A model generated the notes under the pieces. The model saw nothing but the letters and a program-made list of their open reading frames with translations. It did no database searches and was not told where the DNA came from. From assembly GCA_020847635.1 (NCBI GenBank), contig JADLBQ010000007.1:1-32431 (forward strand): a stretch of 32,431 bases of DNA, in the 5' to 3' direction. The DNA is from Bacteroidia bacterium (GTDB lineage: Bacteria; Bacteroidota; Bacteroidia; AKYH767-A; OLB10). The position numbers and the translations under genes were made by a program. Shown piece by piece: positions 16,366-24,482 of the stretch. The stretch's first letter is position 1. The number at the start of each line of letters is the position of its first letter.

Positions 16366-16839
16366 TTAAAAGAGTTTTTGAATTCCCTGTTCATGGTCGA
16401 GGAGCCATTTTTTTCTCCAGAGACCACCGGCATAGCCTGTGAGTGAGTCATTAGAGCCAATAACCCGGTGACAGGGAACGATTACAGGAATATGATTGCT
16501 TCCGTTTGCATTTCCAATTGCACGAGTCAATTTTTTATTACCTACACGCTTTGCCAGTTCCAGATAAGTAATTGTTTTCCCATAAGGAATTTCCATAAGG
16601 CATTTCCAGACCAGTTGCTGAAAGTCAGTTCCAGGTTGTTCAATATTAATAGTAAAATCCTTACGACTACCATTAAAATATTCACTTAATTCCCGTTTAC
16701 AATTCAAGATTAACGGTGGAACAGAATCAGAGCCCGCATAAGCTACCGCATCGTACTGAACAGAATGAATTGCATACTTGGAGCCCGAAATTTGGATCAG
16801 TCCGATTGGAGTTTGTAAAGTCGTGTAATAGATTTCCAT
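16366..16839 (-). CDS. ogt: Methylated-DNA--protein-cysteine S-methyltransferase
   Basis: This suicide repair protein transfers alkyl groups from O6-alkylguanine (and O4-alkylthymine) to its own cysteine. The acceptor lies in VIVPCHRVIGS and is Cys123 when numbered from the ATG. The helix-turn-helix-like part YGKTITYLELAKRVG and the Asn-hinge RAIGNANGSN are present. The product is 157 aa. I chose the ATG at 16839; a TTG one codon upstream (16842) is also possible but less likely. The gene lies 28 nt after the ribBA stop on the same strand and may be co-transcribed with it. The stop codon abuts the convergent upstream gene. Confidence 0.93.
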   Translation of the reverse strand: MEIYYTTLQTPIGLIQISGSKYAIHSVQYDAVAYAGSDSVPPLILNCKRELSEYFNGSRKDFTINIEQPGTDFQQLVWKCLMEIPYGKTITYLELAKRVGNKKLTRAIGNANGSNHIPVIVPCHRVIGSNDSLTGYAGGLWRKKWLLDHEQGIQKLF

Positions 16840-16867
16840 CAATATTTTTGAGAAGAAAACTTCTGGA

Positions 16868-18097
16868 TCAACTTACTTCAAGCAGGTGTCCCATCTTAAC
16901 TTTCTTAGTCAACAGGTAGTTTTTATTGTATTTATTTGGTTTGATCCTGATTGGAATATTTTCAACAATTTCAAGACCGTACCCGATCAATCCTGCTCTC
17001 TTTTTTGGATTATTCGTCATTAGTTTCATCTTACTTACACCGACATCCCTCAGAATCTGAGCCCCGATCCCATAATCCCGTTCATCCATTTTAAAGCCAA
17101 GCTTCACATTTGCCTCAACGGTATCCAGTCCTTTCTCCTGGAGTTTATACGCTTTAAGCTTATTAAGTAAACCAATCCCCCTACCCTCCTGGTTCATGTA
17201 AACAATTACACCCTTACCAGCTCTTTCAATCATTCTCATTGCTTCATGCAACTGAGGTCCACAATCACAGCGACAAGAGCCAAAAATATCTCCGGTAAGA
17301 CAGGATGAGTGAACACGTATCAGTACAGGTTCATTTTTTTTCCACTTTCCTTTAATCAGTGCAAGGTGATCTTGTCCGGTATTGATTTGCTTATATGCAA
17401 TCAACCGGAAATTTCCATAATCAGTCGGGAGTTGGACTTCAACCTGTCGCTGAATCAGACTCTCCTTAGTTAACCGGTAGGCAATCAGATCTTCAATTGA
17501 AATAATCTTAAGTTTAAACTTTCGGGCAATCTTGATCAGATCATTTAACCGGGCCATACTGCCATCAGAGTTCATTATTTCAACCAGCACACCAGCCGGC
17601 TCAAATCCTGCCAATACTGCCAGATCAACGGCTGCTTCAGTATGTCCTGCTCTTCTCAGTACACCTCCATCCTGGGCTCGAAGTGGGAAAATATGTCCAG
17701 GTCGTCCCAAATCAGAAGGCTTAGTTTTCTGCTGAATTAGAGCCTTAATGGTTTTTGACCGGTCTGATGCCGAGATACCTGTTGAACAACCTTGCCCCAG
17801 CAGATCAACCGAAACAGTAAAAGCAGTGCGGTGTGATGCAGTATTTCTCTGAACCATCATCTCAAGCTGAAGTTCCCGACATCTGTTTTCTGTCAATGCT
17901 ACACAAATTAATCCTCTGCCGTTGGTTGCCATAAAGTTCACGACTTCTGTTGAAGCAAAACGTGCCGGAATAATGAAGTCACCTTCATTCTCACGGGCTG
18001 CATCATCAACAACAATTATCATTCTGCCATTTTTCAGGTCAGTAAGTGCTGATTCAATTGTATTCAGCTTAATCTTCCTATTAGTTCTCACATCCAT
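16868..18097 (-). CDS. ribBA: Bifunctional 3,4-dihydroxy-2-butanone 4-phosphate synthase / GTP cyclohydrolase II
   Basis: This supplies both precursors of riboflavin, from ribulose 5-phosphate (RibB part) and GTP (RibA part). At 409 aa it has the usual fused length. The RibB domain (about 10-205) shows the acidic metal/substrate loop [11 protein letters not shown] at 31-41 and the HTEAAVDLA block near 152. The RibA domain (about 207-400) has the zinc cysteines Cys266, Cys277 and Cys279 in [16 protein letters not shown], and the NQEGRGIGL motif. Both active sites look intact. The start is the ATG at 18097. A TAACTTTG -7-like box lies 11 nt upstream. I found no FMN riboswitch in the upstream region. 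ogt follows on the same strand. Confidence 0.96.
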   Translation of the reverse strand: MDVRTNRKIKLNTIESALTDLKNGRMIIVVDDAARENEGDFIIPARFASTEVVNFMATNGRGLICVALTENRCRELQLEMMVQRNTASHRTAFTVSVDLLGQGCSTGISASDRSKTIKALIQQKTKPSDLGRPGHIFPLRAQDGGVLRRAGHTEAAVDLAVLAGFEPAGVLVEIMNSDGSMARLNDLIKIARKFKLKIISIEDLIAYRLTKESLIQRQVEVQLPTDYGNFRLIAYKQINTGQDHLALIKGKWKKNEPVLIRVHSSCLTGDIFGSCRCDCGPQLHEAMRMIERAGKGVIVYMNQEGRGIGLLNKLKAYKLQEKGLDTVEANVKLGFKMDERDYGIGAQILRDVGVSKMKLMTNNPKKRAGLIGYGLEIVENIPIRIKPNKYNKNYLLTKKVKMGHLLEVS

Positions 18098-18108
18098 TAA
18101 TTAAAATG

Positions 18109-18116
18109 CAAAGTTA
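18109..18116 (-). promoter_or_regulatory. Probable -7 box of ribBA
   Basis: On the minus strand the sequence is TAACTTTG, an exact TAnnTTTG match, ending 11 nt before the ribBA ATG. The nearest upstream TTTG (18144-18141) is 24 nt away, longer than usual, so only the -7 part is convincing. It predicts a very short leader with no room for a riboswitch. Confidence 0.4.
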
Positions 18117-18320
18117 ATTCATACTCCAGGAGAAGTATTTCAAAGACAGACAGAGGAACCGAAACACTGATTTTTAGACATATTGAGGCAGAATCTTACA
18201 GATTTAAACTATTTTCAGTTAAAACCGAACCCTTATCAGATACCTGCGTTTAACTACTCAAATCAGAATGGATATTTTAATCTGATTACGTTCATTACTA
18301 GAAGGAGTTTAGGTTGGAAC

Positions 18321-18355
18321 AGGGAGGGCTGCCCCGTAAGGCAGCCGGGCTCCCT
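18321..18355 (+). repeat. CCGTAA-loop hairpin repeat, copy 1
   Basis: The stem is AGGGAG (18321-18326) plus GGCTGCC (18327-18333), paired with GGCAGCC (18340-18346) and CTCCCT (18350-18355). Only a GGG bulge (18347-18349) interrupts the 13 pairs. The loop is CCGTAA (18334-18339). The preceding 45 nt or so resemble those before copy 2 (ATTA, AAGG, TTTA, GGTTG and AGG at comparable places), so the repeated unit appears larger than the hairpin. No T-run follows, so it is not a classical terminator. Confidence 0.85.
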
Positions 18356-18416
18356 AAACAATCTTCGCTATACCATTAATGATAAGGTTTAATTTTTTGG
18401 GTTGATTCAGGTAGAA

Positions 18417-18438
18417 GGGCTGCCCCGTAAGGCGGCCC
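18417..18438 (+). repeat. CCGTAA-loop hairpin repeat, copy 2
   Basis: GGGCTGCC (18417-18424) pairs with GGCGGCCC (18431-18438) around the same CCGTAA loop (18425-18430). The A of copy 1 is replaced by G at 18434, which keeps a U-G pair in RNA read from the plus strand but would be a mismatch in minus-strand RNA. The loop lies 91 nt after that of copy 1. Confidence 0.85.
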
Positions 18439-18482
18439 GGATATCTGATCAGAACAGATTCTAAAGAACTTTTCAATAAACC

Positions 18483-18512
18483 TTGTTTTATGTTTTTGCC
18501 TTTCTAAGTTTA
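18483..18512 (+). promoter_or_regulatory. Possible rlmE promoter: TTG-N19-TAAGTTTA
   Basis: TTG at 18483-18485 and TAAGTTTA at 18505-18512 are 19 nt apart, the right spacing for a Bacteroidota promoter, with one mismatch in the last base of the -7 box. The start site would fall near 18518, exactly at the first base of hairpin copy 3. Moderate support only. Confidence 0.35.
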
Positions 18513-18517
18513 TCCAT

Positions 18518-18535
18518 GCTGCCCCGTAAGGCAGT
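18518..18535 (+). repeat. CCGTAA-loop hairpin repeat, copy 3
   Basis: GCTGCC (18518-18523) pairs with GGCAGT (18530-18535; the outer pair is G-U) around CCGTAA (18524-18529). The loop is 99 nt after that of copy 2 and 49 nt before the rlmE ATG. Its upstream flank is less like those of the first two copies. It lies just after a possible promoter (18483-18512), so it may form the very 5' end of the rlmE mRNA. Confidence 0.8.
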
Positions 18536-18577
18536 TCTTTTTGTATTTTTCCGTCTCATGCAAACCAGCTTGAAAAA

Positions 18578-19177
18578 ATGGCTTACCAACCCAATGACTA
18601 TTATTCAAAAAAAGCAAAATCAGAGAACTTTGCTGCCCGTTCTGTTTACAAGCTTGAAGAAATTAATAACCGATACAGGCTAATCCATAAAGGGGATCAT
18701 GTACTTGATCTGGGTGCTTCGCCTGGTTCCTGGTCACAGTATGTTTCAAAGCTGATTGGCATTAAAGGTAAAATTTTCGGAATTGACTTAAAAAAGGTTG
18801 AAATCAACCTGGAAAATACTGTCTTTATTCAGGGCGACATTGAAGCTTTTGACTTTGAAGAAGCTTTCCGCATACATGGTTTCACGTTACCTTTTGATGT
18901 AGTTATTTCTGATATGGCACCGGATACCACCTCAAACCGCTTTACTGATCAGGTGCGGTCTTTTAATTTATGCACATTGGCACTTGAGGTTGCAATCAGA
19001 TACTTAAAACCAGGTGGCAACTTTGTCTCTAAAATTTTTGATGGACCGGATGCCATGAAATTCGGACAAGAACTTCGGCAGTATTTTAGTACAGTTCATC
19101 CGGTAAGACCTAAAAGTATACGTAAAAGCAGTAAAGAATTTTTCTTTGTTGCAACCGGGTTTAAAAAGGCATCCTGA
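18578..19177 (+). CDS. rlmE: 23S rRNA (uridine-2'-O)-methyltransferase RlmE/FtsJ
   Basis: This methylates the 2'-O of a uridine in the 23S rRNA A loop (U2552 in E. coli) late in 50S assembly, using SAM. The 199-aa protein shows the SAM motif VLDLGASPGSWSQYVS and the catalytic K-D-K-E tetrad: Lys25 (VYKLEEI), Asp112 (SDMAPDT), Lys152 (VSKIFDG) and Glu187 (SSKEFFF). The start ATG at 18578 precedes the usual SENFAARSVYKL region by about 14 residues. Upstream lies the three-copy hairpin array, which may form part of its leader. Only 8 nt separate its stop from the convergent methyltransferase stop. Confidence 0.95.
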   Translation: MAYQPNDYYSKKAKSENFAARSVYKLEEINNRYRLIHKGDHVLDLGASPGSWSQYVSKLIGIKGKIFGIDLKKVEINLENTVFIQGDIEAFDFEEAFRIHGFTLPFDVVISDMAPDTTSNRFTDQVRSFNLCTLALEVAIRYLKPGGNFVSKIFDGPDAMKFGQELRQYFSTVHPVRPKSIRKSSKEFFFVATGFKKAS

Positions 19178-19185
19178 ATATTGCC

Positions 19186-19872
19186 CTAATTGACTTTCAT
19201 CAGGATCAGGATATTGACGTTTGTAACAATCTCATTTCTGACTACTTCACGTTTAATGTGATGTGTACAGCGAAATCCATTATTTGAGAGCAGGCTGAAA
19301 AATGAACGGGCATATTGCCTACCGGGTTCACTTAATAATACAATCCCCTTAGGTATCAGCAGATTTCTAAAAGCTTTAATCAAAAACGGGAATGCTGTCC
19401 GTTCATAGGAAACATCCGATGCAATCAGAACTTCGTATTCGTTTTCAATAGAAGTCCGTTTCCAGTTTTCTATTTTATAAGCAGCGTCATTAACTCCGTT
19501 CGCTTCGGCATTCAGACATGCAAAATAGAGGGCATCGGGTTGTAAATCACTGAAAGTGATTGCTGCACCCATTCTGGCAGCAACGATTCCGGGTAATCCA
19601 AGCCCACAGCCAAGCTCAATGACCTTCTTCTTTTGAACAAGCTCTTGATTTTCTGCAATAAATTCAGATAAGCCAATTGATGCGGGCCAGATTTCAGTCC
19701 AATAGGGAATGTTATCCTCATTGTTTCCGCTTTCAGTGTTTTCTGAAACCATTCGTTCAAATAACTCATCAAAATTGGTAACCTTGGTAATCCGATATGT
19801 CTCACCACTGATTACAATATCTTCCTGAACCGCTTCAAAATGACCTTCAGATAACGGAGTTGGGTTTTTCAT
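19186..19872 (-). CDS. Class I SAM-dependent methyltransferase, METTL/lysine-methyltransferase type
   Basis: A cytoplasmic Rossmann-fold methyltransferase of about 228 aa. The segment IPYWTEIWPASIGLSEFI followed by KVIELGCGLGLPGIVAA is the hallmark of the METTL21/nicotinamide N-methyltransferase-like group (PF10294), which often methylates protein lysines. The motif IASDVSYERTAFPFLI is further along. The substrate is unknown. The start at 19872 overlaps the TGA of the upstream lipoprotein gene as ATGA, typical of translational coupling; an ATG three codons earlier (19881) is also possible and would overlap by 13 nt. It is the last gene of the hutU-lipoprotein-methyltransferase set. Confidence 0.85.
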   Translation of the reverse strand: MKNPTPLSEGHFEAVQEDIVISGETYRITKVTNFDELFERMVSENTESGNNEDNIPYWTEIWPASIGLSEFIAENQELVQKKKVIELGCGLGLPGIVAARMGAAITFSDLQPDALYFACLNAEANGVNDAAYKIENWKRTSIENEYEVLIASDVSYERTAFPFLIKAFRNLLIPKGIVLLSEPGRQYARSFFSLLSNNGFRCTHHIKREVVRNEIVTNVNILILMKVN

Positions 19873-20258
19873 CGTTTGCATTCTGCTGTAAATTGGTCGT
19901 TATCGAGTTTGTAACTTAAACTTATTTTCTGATTAGTATAATTTCCGGAAGCATTAGACAGTGCAAATCCATCAACGTTCTGATTTGGGATACTCAATGA
20001 ACTACCATACACAAGAACTGTCATATTATCTGAATTCAATTGTGCAAAGTTCGTAATTTGTATTGAATCCCCCTCTCCTTTCTTATAGATTGTTATTCTA
20101 AAAGTACTTTTTGCCCCGGTGTTATCTGTTTCCACACAGGTCCAGCTGCCTTCAAACTTGTCTCTTTCATCCAGTTCATCATTATCTTTTGCACACGATG
20201 TAATAAGCAGCAGCAATGAAAAAGAAAGAATCAGCCGGTATGCCATACTTGATTTCAT
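19869..20258 (-). CDS. Small lipoprotein of unknown function
   Basis: A 129-aa product with a lipoprotein signal: a hydrophobic run RLILSFSLLLLITSC, with the lipobox Cys at position 22. A short acidic linker follows (KDNDELDERDK), then a roughly 95-residue beta-rich domain starting FEGSWTCVETDN. That shape recalls small lipocalin-like Bacteroidota lipoproteins, but I cannot assign a family. I chose the ATG at 20258, one nucleotide after the hutU TAA; a TTG three codons upstream overlaps hutU and is less likely. Its TGA overlaps the next start as ATGA. The tight packing suggests one transcript with hutU, though a functional link is unproven. Confidence 0.8.
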   Translation of the reverse strand: MKSSMAYRLILSFSLLLLITSCAKDNDELDERDKFEGSWTCVETDNTGAKSTFRITIYKKGEGDSIQITNFAQLNSDNMTVLVYGSSLSIPNQNVDGFALSNASGNYTNQKISLSYKLDNDQFTAECKR

Positions 20259-20259
20259 G

Positions 20260-21924
20260 TTATTCAAGCCGCTGTTTCAGATCAAGCCTGAACTTGCGGG
20301 CAGTATCCATTGCAATATTGTAACCTGCATCAGCATGCCGAATCACTCCTATGGCCGGGTCATTGTGAAGTACGCGTTTCATTCTACGGGCGGCATCATC
20401 AGTTCCGTCAGCAACAATAACCATCCCCGCATGAATTGAATATCCAATTCCCACTCCTCCACCATGATGCAGGGAGACCCAGGAAGCGCCTCCGGCAGTA
20501 TTAATCAGTGCATTCAAAACCGGCCAGTCGGCAATTGCATCACTGCCATCTTTCATTGCTTCGGTTTCACGATTCGGAGATGCTACACTTCCGGTATCTA
20601 AGTGGTCACGACCAATAACAATTGGTGCTTTTATTTTTCCTGCTTTTACCAGGTCATTAAACGCTAGTCCTGCCTTTTCACGATCACCCTGACCCAGCCA
20701 GCAGATGCGGGCCGGCAGGCCCTGAAAAGCAATTCGCTTTTGAGCCATTTCAATCCAGCGTCTGAGCGCCTCATCCTCAGGGAAAAGTTCCAATATCTTC
20801 TTATCAGTTTCATAGATATCATTCGGATCACCACTCAGTGCAGCCCACCTGAATGGGCCTTTACCTTCACAAAACAGCGGTCTTACATAAGCCGGAACAA
20901 ATCCGGGAAAAGCAAATGCATTTTTTAACCCCATACTAAATGCTTGACCGCGCAGGTTATTTCCGTAGTCAAACACAACTGAGCCGCGGTGCATCAGTTC
21001 AATCATCATTTCCACATGCCGTACCATGGTTTCTTTTGAAAGTCTGATGTATTCATCCGGATTCTTATCCCGAAGAACCTTTGCTTCCTCAACACTCATC
21101 CTTTCGGGGAAATAGCCAACAAGTTCATCATGGGCTGATGTCTGGTCGGTCAGTGTATCCGGAGTAATATTTCTTTCTATAAGTCGGTGAAGCAGATCAA
21201 CTGCATTCCCAATCCAGGCGATCGAAACTGCTTCTTCCCTCTGCTTTGCTTCAAGAGCCCGATCAATTGCTTTATCAAGATCAGGTATTATGATATCCAA
21301 ATATCGTGTTTCAACTCTCTTTTCACATCGCCAGGCTTCCATTTCGGCAGCTAGACAAACGCCTTCATTCATTGTAATTGCCAATGGCTGAGCTCCACCC
21401 ATTCCACCTAAACCGGCTGTAACATTCAGTTTCCCTTTTAAAGAACCTTTAAAATGTTTTCTGGCAAGTGCTGCAAAAGTTTCATAGGTCCCTTGAACAA
21501 TTCCCTGAGAACCGATGTAAATCCAGGAACCTGCAGTCATCTGGCCAAACATGGTTAGGCCCATTGCTTCCAGTTTCCTGAACTCATCCCAGTTGGCCCA
21601 ATGAGGTACAATCTGAGAATTGGAAATCAGAATCCGGGGAGCATCCTTATGAGTAGGTAAAATTCCGACCGGTTTCCCTGACTGAATTAACAGTGTTTCA
21701 TCATCATTCAAATCGCGGAGTGCTTTAACAATTAAATGGAATGCCTCCGGATTGCGGGCAGCTTTACCTGTTCCTCCGTAAACAATCAGTTCTTCCGGAT
21801 TTTCGGCAACTTCCGGGTCAAGATTATTATGTAGCATCCGTAATGCTGCTTCCTGTACCCAGCCTTTACAGGAGATCTTTGTTCCGGTTGGAGTTTTTAA
21901 GGCTGAAATGTCAAGGGTTTGCAT
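20260..21924 (-). CDS. hutU: Urocanate hydratase
   Basis: This catalyses the second step of histidine degradation, urocanate to imidazolone propionate, with tightly bound NAD+. At 554 aa it has the normal length. Family landmarks include [14 protein letters not shown] near residue 50, [35 protein letters not shown], and the active-site Cys408 in [14 protein letters not shown]. The C-terminal [18 protein letters not shown] block is intact. The start is the ATG at 21924. The other hut genes (hutH, hutI, hutG/ftcD) are not in the window. It leads a tight gene set with a lipoprotein and a methyltransferase. The divergent TonB-type receptor gene starts 128 nt away. Confidence 0.97.
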   Translation of the reverse strand: MQTLDISALKTPTGTKISCKGWVQEAALRMLHNNLDPEVAENPEELIVYGGTGKAARNPEAFHLIVKALRDLNDDETLLIQSGKPVGILPTHKDAPRILISNSQIVPHWANWDEFRKLEAMGLTMFGQMTAGSWIYIGSQGIVQGTYETFAALARKHFKGSLKGKLNVTAGLGGMGGAQPLAITMNEGVCLAAEMEAWRCEKRVETRYLDIIIPDLDKAIDRALEAKQREEAVSIAWIGNAVDLLHRLIERNITPDTLTDQTSAHDELVGYFPERMSVEEAKVLRDKNPDEYIRLSKETMVRHVEMMIELMHRGSVVFDYGNNLRGQAFSMGLKNAFAFPGFVPAYVRPLFCEGKGPFRWAALSGDPNDIYETDKKILELFPEDEALRRWIEMAQKRIAFQGLPARICWLGQGDREKAGLAFNDLVKAGKIKAPIVIGRDHLDTGSVASPNRETEAMKDGSDAIADWPVLNALINTAGGASWVSLHHGGGVGIGYSIHAGMVIVADGTDDAARRMKRVLHNDPAIGVIRHADAGYNIAMDTARKFRLDLKQRLE

Positions 21925-22013
21925 ATCCGATTAATAAATTGAATGTGCAAAGTAAGTAAACTCACCGGAAAACATCCTGAAGAAACCCTTAGCCATCAGC
22001 CAGGTGACTAGGG

Positions 22014-22043
22014 TTTTCAGGGGCATCTGAATATCTATTTTTG
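22014..22043 (+). promoter_or_regulatory. Promoter of the outer-membrane receptor gene; decides its start codon
   Basis: TATTTTTG at 22036-22043 is an exact TAnnTTTG -7 box. A weak TTTT -33 element is at 22014-22017, 18 nt upstream. The box overlaps the TTG at 22041, which would otherwise extend the frame by four codons, so the ATG at 22053 must be the real start if this promoter is used. The leader would be only a few bases. Confidence 0.5.
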
Positions 22044-22052
22044 CCAGCCTTT

Positions 22053-24461
22053 ATGAATCGCCTCTTATTTCTTATAGTGTGTCTCCTTCTGGTCGGGAAA
22101 GGCTTTGCTCAGAACAGCTTTACTGTTAGCGGCTATGTGAAAGATGCAACAACAGGTGAAGCATTGATAGGAGCGAATGTATATTTTAAGGAGTTAATGA
22201 AGGGCAGTACTACAAATCCGTATGGGTTTTATTCCATTACTGTTGAAGAAGGGCAGCATACACTAATTGCATCTTTTCTTGGTTATAAAGATCATTCAGT
22301 TACTATTTCACTAAATACTAACCTGCGCATTAATATTGAACTGCGTCCTTCGGCCTTTGAAACCGGAGAAGTTGTCATTACGGATGAACGTGAAAATAAA
22401 AATATTCAAAGCACACAGCTGGGAAGAAATGAACTTGAAGTTGAAAAGATCAAGTCGCTTCCTGCCTTCCTGGGTGAAACCGATATTTTAAAAACCATTC
22501 AGCTGTTGCCTGGCGTTCAAACTGCCGGTGAAGGTAACAGCGGTTATTATGTTCGGGGCGGGGGACCTGACCAGAACCTGATTCTGCTTGATGAAGCGGT
22601 AGTCTATAATGCTTCTCATCTGTTTGGTTTCTTTTCTGTTTTCAATGCAGATGCGGTTAAACATGTTTCTCTTACAAAAGGAGGAATGCCGGCACAATAT
22701 GGAGGACGGTTAGCTTCCGTACTTGATATTACCATGAAGGAAGGGAACAGCCGGGAGTTCCACGCAGAAGGTGGAATTGGATTTATTGCCTCTCGCTTTA
22801 CGTTAGAAGGCCCGATAAAAAAAGATACCAGTTCATTCATTATTTCGGCCAGAAGAACGTTTATTGATTTATTCCTCCGTGAACCCTTCATCAGTAAAGA
22901 GTCAGATGCTTCAGGCAACTCCTATTATTTTTATGATGTAAATGCAAAGATCAATTATATTCTGAGTGACCGTAACCGTATATTTTTAAGCGGATATTTT
23001 GGCCGTGATGTCTTTAACTTTACTAATACTAATTCAGGATTTAGTGTTCGTATTCCTTGGGGGAATGCAACAACTTCACTCCGTTGGAATCATCTGTTCA
23101 GTGACAAGCTCTTTTTTAATGCTTCACTTATTTTTTCTGATTATAAATTTCGTTTCCGGGCAGCTCAGCAGGAATTTGATTTTGGATTGTATTCAGGCAT
23201 TCGTGATTATAATACAAGGCTTGATTTCACTTACTTCCCGGTAATCAGTCATCAGGTTAAGTTCGGAATGAATTACACATACCATATTTTCACTCCTTAC
23301 AATGCATCTGCCCGATCCGGTGAAACCATTTTTGATTTAGGAGATCCAGTCAGGCTTTACAGTCATGATGTTGCAGTTTATCTCAATGACGATTGGGATA
23401 TAACCGATCGTTTGGCAATAAGCTCAGGTCTACGGATTTCAGGATTTCAGCACATTGGACCGTTTAACCGTTATCTTTTTGACTTTACCGGAAATCATAT
23501 TACAGATACAATCGTTTACATGCCAGGAGAACAAGTTGCCGGTTATTTAAGAGCTGAGCCCCGGTTTTCTGCAAGGTATAATCTGAATCTGTCCTCATCG
23601 GTAAAAGCATCTTTTACCCGGAATTACCAATACATCCATCTGGCTGCAATCGGCTCGGTATCCCTGCCAACCGATATCTGGGTTCCAAGTACGGACCAGG
23701 TTAAACCTCAGCGGGGTGACCAGTATGCAGCCGGATACTTCCGGAATTTTAAAAACAACATGTATGAAACTTCACTTGAACTGTATTACAAAGAAATGCA
23801 TAACCAGCTTGAGTACAGTGAAGGCCATCAGCCTGAAGATGATGTCATGAATAATATTGACAATGATTTTGTTTCGGGAAAAGGCTGGAGTTATGGTGCT
23901 GAATTGTTTTTAAAGAAAACCCGTGGAAAAATGAACGGGTGGATTGGCTATACCTGGTCGAAAACAGAACGAAAATTTCCAGAGCTGAATCATGGCAATA
24001 CTTTCCCAGCCAAGTATGATCGCAGACACGATGTTGCGATTGTTCTGAATTATGAACTCTCATCCAAATGGACAATTGGAGCTGTTTGGGTGTATGCTAC
24101 CGGTAATGCGCTTACTCTTCCACAAAACCGATTTTTTCTGATGGGGCCAGGTAATTTGCAGACTTCATTACAGAATCCTTTTATCTATAGCGGGATCTAT
24201 AATGAACCGGGTAACCGGAATTCTTTCCGGATGATCCCTTATCACCGGCTGGATATTTCTGCAACCTGGAAACGCAAAACATCAAAAAAATTTGAATCCA
24301 GTTGGAATTTTTCTATCTTCAATGTATATAACCGTTACAATCCATACTTTATTTACTTCAATGATTCGGTTAATGAGACAACCGGTACACTTGAAATTCA
24401 GGCAAAGCAGGTTTCTTTGTTTCCCATCCTGCCCAGTGTGACTTATAATTTCAGGTTTTAA
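22053..24461 (+). CDS. TonB-dependent receptor with carboxypeptidase-like regulatory domain
   Basis: An outer-membrane protein of 802 aa. A signal peptide (NRLLFLIVCLLLVGKGFAQ) is followed by a CarboxypepD_reg-like domain (about 24-110, VSGYVKDATTGEALIGANVYFKE), then a plug-like domain (about 130-240) with the phrases LPGVQTAGEGNSGYYVRGGGPDQNLILLDEA (only in part diagnostic) and GMPAQYGGRLASVLDI. The rest is a beta barrel ending in an aromatic NFRF C-terminus. No TonB box is evident. It is not paired with a SusD gene, so it is not a standard SusC/D glycan pair, and its ligand is unknown. The start at 22053 is set by the overlapping promoter. Its stop lies 21 nt from the convergent DUF2400 gene. 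Confidence 0.88.
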   Translation: MNRLLFLIVCLLLVGKGFAQNSFTVSGYVKDATTGEALIGANVYFKELMKGSTTNPYGFYSITVEEGQHTLIASFLGYKDHSVTISLNTNLRINIELRPSAFETGEVVITDERENKNIQSTQLGRNELEVEKIKSLPAFLGETDILKTIQLLPGVQTAGEGNSGYYVRGGGPDQNLILLDEAVVYNASHLFGFFSVFNADAVKHVSLTKGGMPAQYGGRLASVLDITMKEGNSREFHAEGGIGFIASRFTLEGPIKKDTSSFIISARRTFIDLFLREPFISKESDASGNSYYFYDVNAKINYILSDRNRIFLSGYFGRDVFNFTNTNSGFSVRIPWGNATTSLRWNHLFSDKLFFNASLIFSDYKFRFRAAQQEFDFGLYSGIRDYNTRLDFTYFPVISHQVKFGMNYTYHIFTPYNASARSGETIFDLGDPVRLYSHDVAVYLNDDWDITDRLAISSGLRISGFQHIGPFNRYLFDFTGNHITDTIVYMPGEQVAGYLRAEPRFSARYNLNLSSSVKASFTRNYQYIHLAAIGSVSLPTDIWVPSTDQVKPQRGDQYAAGYFRNFKNNMYETSLELYYKEMHNQLEYSEGHQPEDDVMNNIDNDFVSGKGWSYGAELFLKKTRGKMNGWIGYTWSKTERKFPELNHGNTFPAKYDRRHDVAIVLNYELSSKWTIGAVWVYATGNALTLPQNRFFLMGPGNLQTSLQNPFIYSGIYNEPGNRNSFRMIPYHRLDISATWKRKTSKKFESSWNFSIFNVYNRYNPYFIYFNDSVNETTGTLEIQAKQVSLFPILPSVTYNFRF

Positions 24462-24482
24462 ACAATTCAGACTGGCTGTTCA

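Larger units (their letters stand above)
18098..18577. other. 480-nt gene-free region between ribBA and rlmE
   Basis: The region between these divergent genes holds the ribBA -7 box at its left edge, an AATCAGA/TCTGATT inverted repeat (18261-18267 and 18281-18287, 13-nt loop), the three CCGTAA-loop hairpin copies and a possible rlmE promoter. A 69-codon open frame at 18183-18392 runs through copy 1 and shows no protein-like features, so I do not call it a gene. Confidence 0.5.

Noticed and set aside
18098-18180. Possible FMN riboswitch upstream of ribBA
   Set aside because: None of the conserved RFN-element blocks was found, and the likely -7 box lies only 11 nt from the ATG, leaving no room for an aptamer.
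18183-18392. Open frame of 69 codons in the ribBA-rlmE gap
   Set aside because: It runs through hairpin copy 1, has no protein-like features and no promoter or neighbour support; the hairpin explains the sequence better.
18321-18535. The hairpin repeats as a CRISPR array
   Set aside because: Only three copies, spacing of 91-99 nt, diverged flanks and no cas genes nearby; the conserved part is a hairpin core and not a full direct repeat.
22041-22052. TTG start four codons upstream for the receptor gene
   Set aside because: It overlaps the -7 box TATTTTTG, and the signal peptide begins properly at the ATG at 22053.
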